This document shows positions 22,912 to 35,143 of a stretch of 64,000 nucleotides of DNA, piece by piece. Each line of letters opens with the position of its first letter. The stretch's first letter is position 1. The stretch comes from Floccularia luteovirens (taxonomy: Eukaryota > Basidiomycota > Agaricomycetes > Agaricales > Squamanitaceae): NCBI GenBank assembly GCA_009739215.1, contig VSJF01000010.1, positions 930,001 to 994,000 on the forward strand. The letters are read 5' to 3'. The position numbers and the translations under genes were made by a program. The notes under the pieces are model-generated. The model made no database searches, had not been told where the DNA came from, and worked only from the letters and a program-made list of their open reading frames with translations.

Positions 22912-25001
22912 ATGCATCATATCGGCCTTGCAACAACTTTTCGTGGCATTGAGCATCCACTATCTACCCCAGATGTTCACATACACCAGTATCTTGGAAT
23001 TAAATATGCATCTATACCTGCTCGTTTCCGTCAATCAACACTCTTCACTTCATATCCTCCTATTTCAGATGCAACAAAGCATGGGTAAGGTCATCTCAAC
23101 TCCATTCAATACCCCGGTGACTGATTGCAACACCTCAGGCCTATATGTCCTCAAGCGAAAGGTCTGCGCTCGGTGGAAGAGGCATTGTTTGGCATATCTC
23201 CAGACGAAATTCCAAAACAAAATTTAAAACAAGACGAATTCGATTGTCTAAATTTGAACATCACATGTCCAGGTGGCCTTACTCCACGATCTCGTGTCCC
23301 AGTCATGATGTGGTTTCATGGGTGCGTCAGTATTTCTTATTCCATTGTTTTTTATCACTAAAATTATCTCAATCAGTGGTGGAGACAGAGGTTCAGGCTC
23401 CAGTTGGATCTATGACGGCGGAGCACTCGTACGAAAAAGCTTGGCCATTGCAAAACCCATCATCCTGGTGACCTTCAAGTATGTTTTTTGTTTTCTATTG
23501 CCCAAGGCACCACTCCCACACTTTTACTCATTTTCGGCATCTAGCTTCAGGATAGGACTTTTGGGTTTTGCTGCTTTGCCAATTATTCGTGAAGATAATA
23601 AAGCTGCCGGTGAAGTCGGTACCGGAAATTACGGTATGCAATTCCCACGTAGAATTTATGCTCCTCCTCTGATTTATCTATGACATAGGCCTCCGAGACC
23701 AAGCTAGAGCCATGGAATGGGTCCACCGTTGCATTGGTGACTTTGGTGGTGACCCAAATAATATAACCTTATTCGGAGCATCATCCGGCGCAGCCGATAT
23801 TTTGTGCCACCTTCTCTCATCGGAGAATGAGACACGCCCTCTATTCCAACGGGCGATAGTTCAAAGTGCGGTCTTCGAACCAACTTTACCTGATGTCGCT
23901 AGTGCTGGCTGGCATCTTTCTCGCATCATGTCCGCCTTGAAGGTTCAAACAATAGATGACCTTCGAGCAGTCAAAGCGGAGGATATGGTTAACTTTGGCC
24001 AGACTATTCGGGCGATTGATGATGGTGTTTTCTTCCGCAAAGGCTGGCAGAAATATTTCTCCAAAGAGGAGTCATCACACCCAACGCGGAGAGACACCAC
24101 ACATTTACACCCACCTATAAAAAAACTCAGGAGTAGGAGTAGGTCAGCTCTGAGGTCATTGAGATCTCCATCACCCGCTCCCAGCGCTTTATTGTTACAC
24201 CCCCCAAATGCTCTTCAGTCTCTTATAATAGGCGATTCTTCATGTGACTCGATGCTCTGGTCTCTCCCTGTATCATTATGGACCTCACCCGGAGTTGTTC
24301 GCCGCCTAAAAGCCATCTGCCAATCAATAAACAAAGCAAACGGTATCCTACGCGCTTATGATATCTCATTGTACACTCCAGATGATGAGATTGTGGATCG
24401 TGTCCTTGAACTTGTCAACGATGCTCGAGTTGCTTGGCCTACTGATTGTCTATATGATAATATCAAGAAGGAACGTAACGGACGTGGCGTGTTGCGTTAT
24501 GTCTTTGACCAGGAAGGGCCATCACGTGGGATTCCACATCATGCGGCGGATCTTGTATACCTTTTCGACAACGTACCCTTACCAGCGTCTTGTATTGCTC
24601 CACCAGAAGGCGACACATTTTACGATGGCCCATTCGATGTCTCCGATGACGAAGATTCCTGTACCTCAGACACCCTTGATTCACCTAGATACAAAGAAGA
24701 AGAGGAATGGGTAACAGCAGTTGTTGATGAATACTCATACGCACGTATCCGTGATACGATGCAAGAACGGTGGATCGCATTCGCTCATGGCGAGTCTCCA
24801 TGGAATGAAGACAAAGTCTTTGTCTTTGGACCGGAAGGCGAGACTGGGGAACGATCTAAAAATATTTTTGAAGGTCGTCGCCGTCGGCATATGTGGAAAG
24901 AAGCACTAGAACCTTTAGGACACCAGCTTGTCCAGAAAATCGGCGTGGAACTCAGCAGAGGGCCAGGTCTCAGTGTGGACAGAGAGAGGATTGTGTTGTG
25001 A
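22912..25001 (+). CDS. Type-B carboxylesterase (COesterase family)
   Basis: Alpha/beta hydrolase that cleaves carboxylic esters. No signal peptide is seen (start MHHIGLATTFRGIEHPLSTP), so it is probably intracellular. Family landmarks in order are QYLGIKYASIPARF, the disulfide-region equivalent DCLNLNITCPGG, the oxyanion strand VMMWFHGGG (split by an intron), RIGLLGF, NYGLRDQARAMEWV, and the nucleophile elbow FGASSGAAD (Ser in GxSxG). The catalytic His probably lies in PSRGIPHHAADLVYLF. The acid residue, normally in a DEG context, here falls in GDSSCDSMLW, so Asp may replace Glu. Four introns lie near 23085-23138, 23321-23377, 23480-23544 and 23632-23689. Reading frame is clean. The inserted stretch rich in Ser/Arg/Pro near 24100-24200 is unusual. 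The substrate cannot be told. Confidence 0.9.
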
Positions 25002-25047
25002 GTAAAACAAAAACTGAACTATACTTCTTTTCGGATTCATCTGTGGA

Positions 25048-25078
25048 TGTAATTGTTTCTGTTTCTGTTTCTCTTGTG
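25048..25078. repeat. Short TTTCTG tandem repeat
   Basis: About four near-perfect copies of a six-base TTTCTG unit lie in the 3' flank of the carboxylesterase gene. Simple repeat, probably 3' UTR. Confidence 0.6.
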
Positions 25079-25637
25079 ATTGCATTAGAAGTTTTTTTTC
25101 TTTCTGATTTTTGTAACCTTTTTTGTTCGCCTTTTTTGTTCGTTGCATCTGTGTCACACTTTGCATAGTTACCATGTTATCGCATCTAGTTTTTGTTCAT
25201 CATTTTTGGTTATGGTTTTGGTCATCACATTATATAGCAAAGTACAATATCTATTTAATCAATCAACTCAAATGAAATAAACAAATTTTTTTTGGAACCA
25301 TGCATATATTGCTTGCGAACATTGAGAAAATTGAAAATTTCATTAGAAAAGGTCATCATCAATCACTACAACAACTGCAACTGAAGTAAAAGTTGAGAAT
25401 CTTAACAGATGTGTTAGAATATTGGGGATTACATTTTAGAATACAGCGAGCAGCAAGGTAGATCATCGATAACAAATAATTACTGGATTGGCTGAGACAA
25501 TAAAGGTACCATAAATTGGAGGACGTTTCAAAATATTTCTTCTATTCATCAGAAGAGGGCGTTTCAACTTTCTTCGCACTTGTAGACAATTTCTATGTTC
25601 CACTGTTAGAATACAGATTTCAAGTCAAACCAAGATA

Positions 25638-28600
25638 TTAACGCACCTTCGCTCTTGTTCGTGCACTTCTTCGTGTTCCACGAGACGGAACATCTTCTCC
25701 TGACTCTCCTTGGCCGCCATCTGGTTCTGGTTCCGATTTCTGTTTATCAGGAGCCATCTCAACATCACTCGAACCATCATCACCTGCTGATTCTTCTTCG
25801 GATTCTTCATCAGACCTCCATTTCTTAGAGCTCCGAGCTCTCCTTAATAGCCGCAATGTTTATTAGTTACATCAAATAATGAAATGAGTTATGGAAAACG
25901 TACTTTGCGTGTCCACTAGATTTGGCAGGTGCCTTGCGTTTTACTGCAGGTTTTCTTTCTTTCTTCTCTTTCGTATTTGCGGGCTTGGATAGCTCCGCAA
26001 GCCACGTACGGGTGGGTTCAGTAAGGTAAACAGTTTTTAAATTCTGGAGTAATACTTTTAAATCTGGGGTCTAAAAGACATAGGGAGTTGGACTAACCTG
26101 GCTAGCAGCTTCTGCACTTGGTAGGGGTCTTAGAATGTCTGATGGAAGTCTAACTTTCCCGGGATAACTTTGGATAGTCCACGAATGCGCAGTCGCTCGA
26201 GATTTGATGAGGTCCTGTGCAAGTTCACACATGATATAGAAGTTCTAAAAAGAAAAATCAGACTTCATATCTTATTGTGTAACCCTGAAACATACTTCGC
26301 TGCTCCGTTGATTGTCCGCATCACGAACAGTCTTTCCTTTTGATGTTAGGTGATACAGGAGTGAAACGTTATCTTGTGTGACAACAAGGTCGAGATAGAA
26401 CTGGACATATCTATTCCAAGGAGAACAATGTTATATTCGACGAATCAAATATAAAGGTGGCGCGCACTTGGCAATATCTATTAAATCATCGTGATCGATA
26501 TTGAAATCGGGGTGATGTGCCAGCAAATGGAGCAGGCGAATGAAAATAAGCTCGAAATGTTCCACTCTCAATGCTTGAAAAACAATAATCAGAAAGAAAA
26601 TAAGATGAAGGCTAAGTAATGCATCATACCTGGTGTCATTTTCCTCATTGCGCCCTGGACATACGAAGAGGCCTTTACAACGTTTTAATAAGATATAGCA
26701 GGCCCCAGTAGCTGAAAAACATCTCACCATGTTCTTAACATCGGCTTCAGGGTCGTGAACCGCGAGGAAAGGAATGGTGTTATATCGAGGCGGTATTAGA
26801 CGAGGTTGCAAGAGGGATACGAGTTTGGTAAGGAAGCTTATTCTAACGTTAAAACAAGAATCCTGAATGACGACAGCCATCCTCAAAAACTTGGGTGCTA
26901 TTGCTATCGCAAAACTATCAACAGTAGAAAGGTGGAGCAACGAAATAGCAGCTTGTAGCCGCATACGAGACATCGCTTTTGGACTGAAGGGGACGGTAAG
27001 TTTTAAAGTCAAATGGACACAATAAGATGGAGACTATGGCGCACTTCTCGGTAACATCAGGTGTCAAAGTTCCGTTTTGTTCGAGCAGTGTCATGTACAT
27101 GCGTAAGACCGGTGTGGCAATTTCAATCGCTTTCTCAGACTTGGAGTGTGCAAGACTTCGATTTCGACACACTTTCAGCGCAAGTATTTTGCTCTTAAGT
27201 GTATCAGGAACATTGTCGTCTTCCATCCACTCCTCATTCTCATCCGTTTCGTCCTGAATTTGAATTGATAAGTAAGATACATCTCTTCATGAAATTTGGG
27301 ACGTACTGGATCAGGTGGGATCGGCGTCATCAGGACATGATTCAACAGAAAGGTCATTATAACCTCGCTTTTATGTTCAAATTCTTCGGGGGCAAACTTC
27401 GCAAACTGCGCTAAAGCAGCAAGTCGGGCAACTTGGGTCTCTTCTGTGCTGTCTTCCAATTCGTCTACAATGTTCTTGTTTACGTTAAACGTAAGGGCAT
27501 GTATATAGCAGATCGAACAACGTAAACAACAGTCATACCTCAATTATTTTAGAGCAAGCCTCATCATGAGCCTTAGAGAACGCTAATAGACGAGCAGCAA
27601 ATTTCGCGTGGCGTGACTGCGTTTGCAGTACTAACCGAACTATCCGATCATTCGTGCGCCTGGTGAAGAAATTAAAGATATAACACGGATGATGCGGCAA
27701 AGTTGATCAACTGACTTATCGGCTGGCGCCAAACTATTATCCCATCTCACAACACCTGCCAATGCCTGCAAACCAATCTCCACAAGCTTCGGATGTTTCT
27801 CATCGGCAATCGCTTTAGTGAGTTCGCCAATATGAGATTTATACAGAGCAGGCGAATGTTTGGATATGAAAGTTAAGAGTATGCACGCATTATCCGCAGC
27901 TCGTCGAACTCTTCCACTTGAACTGCCATCTGCCTTTTGAACGCGCTTCAGGAGAGTGGGTATGCACGACTGGTTCACTAGTCTGTAGCTGGCTCGCCGT
28001 AGGAAAATTGACATAGTTGGTACTAGACTCGCAGATGATTGCTCCAGTCTCTTGATAAATTCGTTCTATTTGTGTATGCAGTGATTGGAAGTGAAATTCA
28101 AGATTAAATCTTACTGTCGCTTTGACCAATCCTTTTAAATCTGTCTGTGGGTCCATACAGGTTTTTAATAGTTTATAAAGCCTTGGTTCATTCAACTTCG
28201 CAAATGCTTGCAGATCTTCTGTTGTTTTGTGAGGATCAGGAAAAGTACCTAATGGGGGAATATCAGCCCTTTCTATCATTGAATACGGTGATGATATGAC
28301 CTGCGATGTGGTTTGTCAGGGCAGCGAGTTTTCGTATAATGAGCTCTTCTCCTTCATCAATAATGCCTCCCTGTATAGTGATAAGCTACGAATGTCGTTA
28401 AAAAGAATATAACACTACTTACATTATTTTTGACACATGTCTCCACAAAATGGTCGTATATATTTGGACGACTAATTTATATTTTACGATTTGAGTATTT
28501 GGGATGGCAGTTTGACTCACATAGACTTCAGACCAGTCAAGCCTAAAAACGCGTTTGTTGACTTGACACTCAAATATTTCATAGTATTGAGTAATCTATC

Positions 28601-30422
28601 TGTCCATGTGACTTCGTCCACTTCGGCTCCTTTAGTTGTTGACGTCGATGGTACCAGAGGCAGAGGGATAATGTGGTCTGAAATAACCTGTTCAACAACA
28701 GACCTGGCAAATCTTCAATATGATAGCATACAATGAGAGCAGGGCATACCGTATTTCGACGTTGGTTCCTGCAATCTGCAGAATTTCTTCGGGAATCCAA
28801 GCGAACTGCTTGATTGCTGCAGAATCATTATTTTCTCTTCCGCATATTTTAAATTGGTTGAAGGGAAGAAAGATTATAGGATCTTACATTTCTGGATATG
28901 CCAAGCCATACAGCTTCCCGACCGCATTGAGCGCTTCAAATCGGACCCCATGCTTATTTTCCCCATGAAGCTGATATACAAAAAGAGCACGAGGCAACCT
29001 ACCTTCTTATCCAGGCCTCTTCCAGCCACCGTGCGTAGTTGAGATTCGGTTACGTGATGTAGAGCAGCCTCATAATCAAGCTGTGCGTATACCTTGCAAG
29101 CAGCGGCTCGAACTTTTTCATCCGGATCCATGATTTTGAGCCGCAGTGATTCTATTATCAAATGAATATGATGTTAATATCATGAATGCGCACTAAAACT
29201 TGGGCGGACCTTCCAGCTCGTTGCGCATTTCACCCAAGCCTGTCAACAAAGCCCTTGTTGCTTCTACAAATTTCAGTCGTATAGTAACGGATTTGTCATT
29301 CTTCCTCGCTAACCAAACGTTCCATGTTGCGGGATATTTCTTGACTAATTCTGGCCCCCCTTTGTCTGCATACATTTCACCCAAGACCTGTGTTGCTATA
29401 GAACGCAAAGTGACATCCTCCACTCTGAGTTCCTCCTCTATCTGAGGTATCACACTATGTAGCAGGTCAGGACATGAGTGGTGAAGACGTTTGATTAGGT
29501 CGTGTGCAACCCGAATTTCATCAAATTCCTCCTCTGTGGAGTGAGCAACTATGATATCCGTAAAATATTGGCAGACGTGGCGTTGCAGTTTATCTGCCGT
29601 AGAGTTGCATACTTGCACAGCCAGTCTGTAAGCTGGCTGTTCCATTCGCTGTTGCACGGATTATGTATTAGTAAACTATTGTCTGCTCATAGGACAACGC
29701 TAAAGAAAATCCACCGGAGCTGGGCGTTATAGTTCGTAGGAGTGGCAATAGGGTAGCGAAACAAGGGGTCATAGACACCCAGAGAGATACCGACTTACCG
29801 CTTGTTTGTCCATAAACTGAGCCATGATAATCTCCAGAACCTCCGACGGAAGAGTTTGACATTCGTCGACCAAAGCAACAAGGATATCTGCCATGAAAAT
29901 CTCTATCTTTTTAGCGAGGTCACGCCTAACCAGAGCAAAGAAGTCGCGAAAAATTTCAACCAGAAGCTCATCGGCAGTTGGAAGATCGCACACAAGGACA
30001 ACGCTTTTGACCGTAGATAGCGACTCCAGCAAGTTGAAATATTCATTATAATATGAAGCGTCCGTTCCTTTTAATCCATTCGTTAGTTGGCGAAAGAAGA
30101 ATTGAAATATGTCGCGTAATTCGGATTGGGTGTAAGGCGCGTCGGGGGCATAAAGACGTAGAATGTCTGCGATACAACAAGCGGCATAAGCCTTGACACC
30201 TCTGTCTTTGTGCAGCAAAATCGAAGTGCTGATTAGCTCTTTCCGCGCAGTGTTAAGAGATGTTAGGTCAACATGGTCTTGGCCGAGTTCAGCGAGTTGT
30301 GTGTGCAATGTCCGGAGTTTCTTGAGCAAGACATCTGTAGAAAGCCCCTTTCCGACAAGCTTTTCGTGAAAAGCGAGCTTCTTGTGAGGGGAAGACTGGC
30401 CATGTCTAGTTTGTGCCACCAT
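25638..30422 (-). CDS. PDS5: Sister chromatid cohesion protein PDS5
   Basis: PDS5 is a HEAT-repeat protein that binds cohesin on chromosomes and controls its release and maintenance. The start chosen (MVAQTRHGQSSPHKKLAFHE, 30422) gives the family N-terminus (KLVGKGLSTDVLLKKLRTLH). Conserved blocks follow: CCIADILRLYAPDAPY, FFRQLTNGL, LVEIFRDFFALVR, MDPDEKVRAAACKVY, HGVRFEALNAVGKLYGLAYP, QFAWIPEEIL and AADNACILLTFISKHSP. The last exons give a charged, acidic and basic tail (KKWRSDEESEEESAGDDGSS then RSARTRAKVR), typical of chromatin proteins of this family. Many short introns are present. The intron after LDKK is best placed as 50 nt ending AAATAAG, which restores HGVRFEAL. It diverges from NAA15 with 140 bases between starts and is tail-to-tail with the carboxylesterase gene. 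Confidence 0.95.
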
Positions 30423-30562
30423 GGCAGAGAGAAGAGAAGAAGAGAAATGGAGTTCAAGTATTACAGCGCGGCAGACAAGCAAGTGTCAAATCGCACACGC
30501 GTTGTTTACCTTTGTTCATAATCTTTACATTTTCTCAACAAATTCCGTTTTATTAGTTTCTG
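30423..30562. promoter_or_regulatory. Shared divergent promoter, PDS5 / NAA15
   Basis: Only 140 bases lie between the PDS5 start (30422, minus) and the NAA15 start (30563, plus). Both core promoters and leaders must overlap. No clear TATA box. The bidirectional promoter is inferred from spacing. Confidence 0.55.
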
Positions 30563-33500
30563 ATGACGACCAAGACCTCGGGAGCTGCTGCCAAAAGGGC
30601 ACTTCCTTCAAAAGAGGCTTCCTTATTCAAGGAACTTCTAACCTTGTATGAAACACGACAACTCAAAAAGGGCCTCAAAACCGCAGACCAAATTCTCAAA
30701 AAGTTTCCGGAGCATGGCGGTGCGAATCTAACCCTGTTGTCACTCATCCGAGTTAATTATGGGATCTAGAAACACTTTGCATGAAAGGGCTTGTATTAGC
30801 CCACATGGGTAAACGGGAGGAGGGAATCGATCTTGTAAAGAAAGGGGTCAGACTGGATCTCTCCTCCCACATATGTTGGCATGTCTTCGGTCTCATTCAG
30901 AAGGGTGAAAAAAATTATGAGGAGGCTCTGAAATCATATACGCAAGCATTGCGTTACGATAAGGTTCGTGGAATCACCATGGAATGATCTACTTCTCATA
31001 TGTCAAATAGGACAATTTGAATATTCTGCGGGATGCAGCACAGCTTCAAACACAATTACGAATATACGATGGCCTGGTTGAAACTCGTCTGTCTCTTCTT
31101 AAACTACGTCCCTAATATCCGGCAGCATTGGATAGCGTTAGCTGTTGCTTATCATCTCAATGGAAACCTCCATGATGCAAAAAAAATTCTTGAAAACTAC
31201 GAGAACATGTTGAAGGCAAGGCATCCCGACCTTATGAATCTTTTGGAATTAAATGTCATGTGCAGAATGTCCCAGATTATGATATAGAACAATCAGAAAC
31301 ATACCTCTATCATATTCGTCTATTAGAAGAGTTAGGGGAGTTCTCGGAAGGTCTTGCAATACTTGATGTCTGCGCAAAATCGAGAACAATAGTAGATCGC
31401 ACTGCAATCATGGAATACAGAGGTTTGATTGGTTTACATGCACGTCTGCTCTGAATTGACTCTGATTAGCACGATTTTTGACAAAAATCAAATCCGACGA
31501 AGCGGAGCACGCCTGGAGATCTCTGATAGAGCTTAATCCTGATTGCTACGACTACTATCATGGGTACTTACGGAATCAAGGCTTAAACTTTGGTACGTTC
31601 GAGACCTTTTTTCACAGACTGAATCCCATGTTTATTTGGAATAGAGAAGACACCTTCGGAATCACTGAAAACTTTGCAGGAGTTCTCCACATTACTTCCA
31701 AAAGCGAATGCACACCGTCGACTGGCGTTAACTATTGCAACTGGTGATGCATTCAAAGACCTCGTTCAACCTTACCTCTTATCAGGCCTAGCCAAAGGGA
31801 TCCCGTCTTTGTTCGCTGATATTAAATCACTATATCTTGATAAGGAAAAGCAACAGATTGTAGAAGATATCGTAGAAGCTGAAAAAGAGCGGCTGGCCGC
31901 TGAAGGTGCTGCAGATTTCTCGCCTTCGACCCCATCAGAACCAACTACATACCTCTGGACTCTGTATTTCTTGGCACAACATCACTCCTATCTAGGCCGC
32001 CACACAAAAGCACTCTCTATTCTGGAAACTTCCATGTCACATACACCAACTCTACCGGAATTACATATGTGCAAAGGGCGCGTGTTAAAAAGGGCAGGGG
32101 ATTATCTTGGAGCTGCACGTTGTGTCAATGAGGCACGCCTGCTAGACGGTCAAGACAGATTTCTTAATACGAAAGCGGCAAAATATATGCTAAGGGCCGG
32201 CCTATCCGAAGAAGCAAACACAATTCTTGGATTATTCACAAAGGTATGATCTCTTCAAGTAGGCGAGAGATAGACCGTTGATAAATTACAATAGAAAGAT
32301 GCAGTCAGCCCAGGTCAGGACCTTGAAGATATGCAATCGATTCTTTACCTTCTAGAAGAAGCTCGCACTCAAAATCAAGCTGGAAAATTCAACTTGGCGC
32401 TCAAAAAGTACATGGCTATTAATAGGGTGTGTCTACACGTCTTGATAAATACATACCTGCTCAACTTCAGCCATAGATTTTTGGTGAAATTGAGGATGAC
32501 CAGTATGACTTTCACGGATACAACTTGCGCAAATTTACAATCAATATTTATCTGAGGTATGTCAACTCTTCTAGTCAAATGGCGAACTTTAGTAACGTAC
32601 AAACAGCCTACTAACATGGGCAGACCAGCTACGCTCGGATCCGGCCTATGTCACCTCTGCCGTAGCGGCATCCAAGGTCTGCAATGTGTGGTTATTCCCA
32701 TTTAAAATCTCGTCCTGATTCCAACGCTTAGATATTTGTAGCAGTTTACGATGATCCTAAACTGGTTTCTATACTGTCTAGCTCCAGTATGCGAATTTCT
32801 TCTATTAACAGAGGCTATTGTATTATCTTACTCAATATCTTACTTCTAGATCAGCTAACTGATGCGGAAAAGAAGGCAAAGAAGAAGGCCAAAAAGGCAG
32901 CTCAAAAGGTCCAAGAGGATCCAAAGAAGGGTGCGTGGTTTGATCATGATCATGACCGCGTGTAGCTAATGCTCCTTACCTTTATTAGCGCCTCCAACGA
33001 TCGAAGACAAAGGACTAGAAATCTCTGCATCGAAAGATGATGATCCTGATGGCTTGAAACTTCTTGGAGCATCCGACCCCCTCGAGCGAGCTGCCAAAAT
33101 TCTCAGTCCGTTGTCAACGCTCGTTCCCAAAGATATTGATGCATGGGTAGCAATCTTTGACGTAGCAATTAGGCGAAGTAAATGCTGTCAGCTCCCTCGT
33201 AATCTTTCTTGTTACTCAATATCCTATCTGTTCATAATAGAAAAGTATCTACAGGCGTTGAAAGCACTCGAACATGCGAGAGCGTTGGATGGGGAAAACC
33301 CGGAAGTTCACATACGCATCGTGGACTCCCAGAAAGCAGGTAATATCTTGATTGTTTATTACATCTCATCAATTTTGAGATATGAGATAGTTTCCGGTCT
33401 ATCCGATAATCAATCACCACCGGTCTCTATATTCAAAGACGCTCTTTCAAAAATCATACCCGATTCTATTACTCTCGAAACTTACAACTCCCAGTACCTC

Positions 33501-33880
33501 CAGCACCATACTGACTCATCGAAGGCTATCCTGGCCGTCGCAAAGGTTTTACAAAAGCTCGGGTCACCTCAATCTGAGATCGAAGACACAATTTTTACAA
33601 CTCTTCGCGAGGAATCAAATCTGGATATCGTTGTAAGTATATCAGTTGAAATTCGATTCGCCAATTATCAACATTAATCCAACACTATTAGACCGCCTGT
33701 GTCTGCCTAGATTATTTGAATTCCATCGAATCTACGCGGACAGAGGAATACCGAGCGTCCTGCCAATCAAAGTTCGAGCTGTCAACAGTGTTCAAGCCTG
33801 CTGAGGAATTGATTGCCTTGCGTCAAGCTGTTTTGGCTCCTATAACTGATGAAAGAAATGTAGATGACGTCGTACCTTAG
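30563..33880 (+). CDS. NatA N-terminal acetyltransferase auxiliary subunit (NAA15/Nat1)
   Basis: This TPR protein anchors the Naa10 catalytic subunit to the ribosome for co-translational N-terminal acetylation. TPR-type segments run along the protein: LFKELLTLYETRQLKKGLKT, ETLCMKGLVLAHMGKREEGI, EALKSYTQALRYD, HWIALAVAYHLNGNLHDAKK, YHIRLLEELGEFSEGLAIL, LLPKANAHRRLALTIATGDAF and WADQLRSDPAYV. A lysine-rich helix (KKAKKAAQ region near 32870-32930) and C-terminal TPRs follow. It ends at TAG 33878-33880. There are at least ten introns. One, at 31216-31265, has GC..AG ends. One conserved exon shows a +1 offset near 31113 (LRP then NIRQHW), so the sequence as given is not fully open unless a 49-nt coding-like stretch is spliced out. 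Confidence 0.92.
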
Positions 33881-34084
33881 AGAGTGGTTCTATTGCTGCA
33901 TGATTGGTTATATTTACTGTGATCCCTCGATGCAAATAAACAAATTGGAACCTATGAGTCGAAATTAAGCAGTGCTTCAAGCTTGCTTTCTTGTGAAATC
34001 ATATCCTTGCTTAATCCTAATCTGCTTGCACCAGTATTGAGATCCAGAAGCTATAATATCTGAAAGGGTCCGACTAGGATATTG

Positions 34085-34964
34085 ATGCCCCAGTTGGAAG
34101 GAGAACAAATTGATTCAGAAGACGATAGCGACTATGTTCCTTTGAAGGATGGTTAGTGAAGCCACTTACAGTAGAAGACATGTTTCCGGATTCTCCTCCA
34201 GATTCAGACCGCTCCGACGATGAATCGGACTCGGGTGCAGAAGAAGCGCCTGGCGAACCATCATCCCTGAAAGAAGAAAGCGAGGCTGAGAAACAGAAGT
34301 GAGTACTCAACTGAAATATATCAGATCCACCAATTAATACTCGAGGATTCATAGACAGCGGGAAGCATTGTGGTCCAGTTTCCAAGCATCTGTTGCTACT
34401 ACTGCTACAACGTCTCAAGACGTCCCACAACCAAAACAAAAGATCAAAATACAAAAGAAGTATCGATTCGCGGGTGAAGATGTTTTGTAAGTAATTTACT
34501 GGGTTCATGTATATCGCTCAACTGCGCATAGAGAAGTTGTGGAGGTGGATGAGGACTCTGCTGACGCCAAGAAGTGGCCATTGTGGCAACCTGCCACAAC
34601 TGAAGATGATACAACATTGGTGGATAAAAAAACAGATACGCCACCAGTTCAAGATACTGTAGAAAGTGCAAAGACTTCTAATCCCACATCCAAAAAACCT
34701 GGTCCCAGAAGACCCAAGACATTGTTAGCAAATGTACCACAAGCCTCAAAGGCGAAGAAGATTTCCACTTTGGACAAGTCGGCTATGGATTGGCGGCAGC
34801 ATATTCAATCTGAACAAAATACTCAAGTACTGGAAGAACTGGAAGCTCATAGGAGGGGTGGTGGATATCTTGAGAAGGTGGAATTTTTGAATAGGGTTGA
34901 AGAGCGCAAAGAAGAAAACCTCGACACGCTCAGGACCACCAAACGACGCAGAACACAGCTTTAA
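34085..34964 (+). CDS. SWC5: SWR1-complex protein 5 / BCNT (CFDP1) family
   Basis: Swc5 is a subunit of the SWR1 remodeller, which swaps histone H2A for H2A.Z in nucleosomes. Exons 34085-34151, 34202-34298, 34355-34486 and 34532-34964 join in phase to give 242 residues. The N-terminus is acidic (EQIDSEDDSDYVPL, then DRSDDESDSGAEEAPGEP), as expected for histone binding. The conserved C-terminal BCNT domain includes KKISTLDKSAMDWRQHIQS, HRRGGGYLEKVEFLNRVEER and a basic end. The first intron must run to the second acceptor (34201). The nearer AG at 34171 would give an unrealistic 20-nt intron. Frame is clean. Confidence 0.93.
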
Positions 34965-35143
34965 AATATTTAAATATTACTTACTTACATAATTACATTC
35001 TAATATTACTTAATTTATACATTCTGTTCTCAACTCTAATTCGAATAACTATACAGTTAATGGTTCTCGGCGATTACCGAATTGAAGACACCACATCTAA
35101 CACACAGCAGTACGAGCTCGCCGAACCCCTCGACGTCAACAAA

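Noticed and set aside
26431..27012. 193-codon minus-strand frame taken as a separate gene
   Set aside because: It is intron read-through and exons of PDS5 in mixed frames.
31107..31116. Programmed +1 frameshift at CCC TAA in NAA15 as an established mechanism
   Set aside because: Context is suggestive, but other offsets in the window share no such motif. Kept only as an alternative to a sequence error.
32554..32625. Apparent loss of frame in NAA15 before QLRSDPAYV
   Set aside because: A 50-nt intron ending ACAAACAG gives SLLTWADQLRSDP, as expected.
34152..34171. A 20-nt GT..AG intron in SWC5
   Set aside because: Too short to be spliced. The next AG at 34201 gives a 50-nt intron and a good protein join (KD to DSDRSDDESD).
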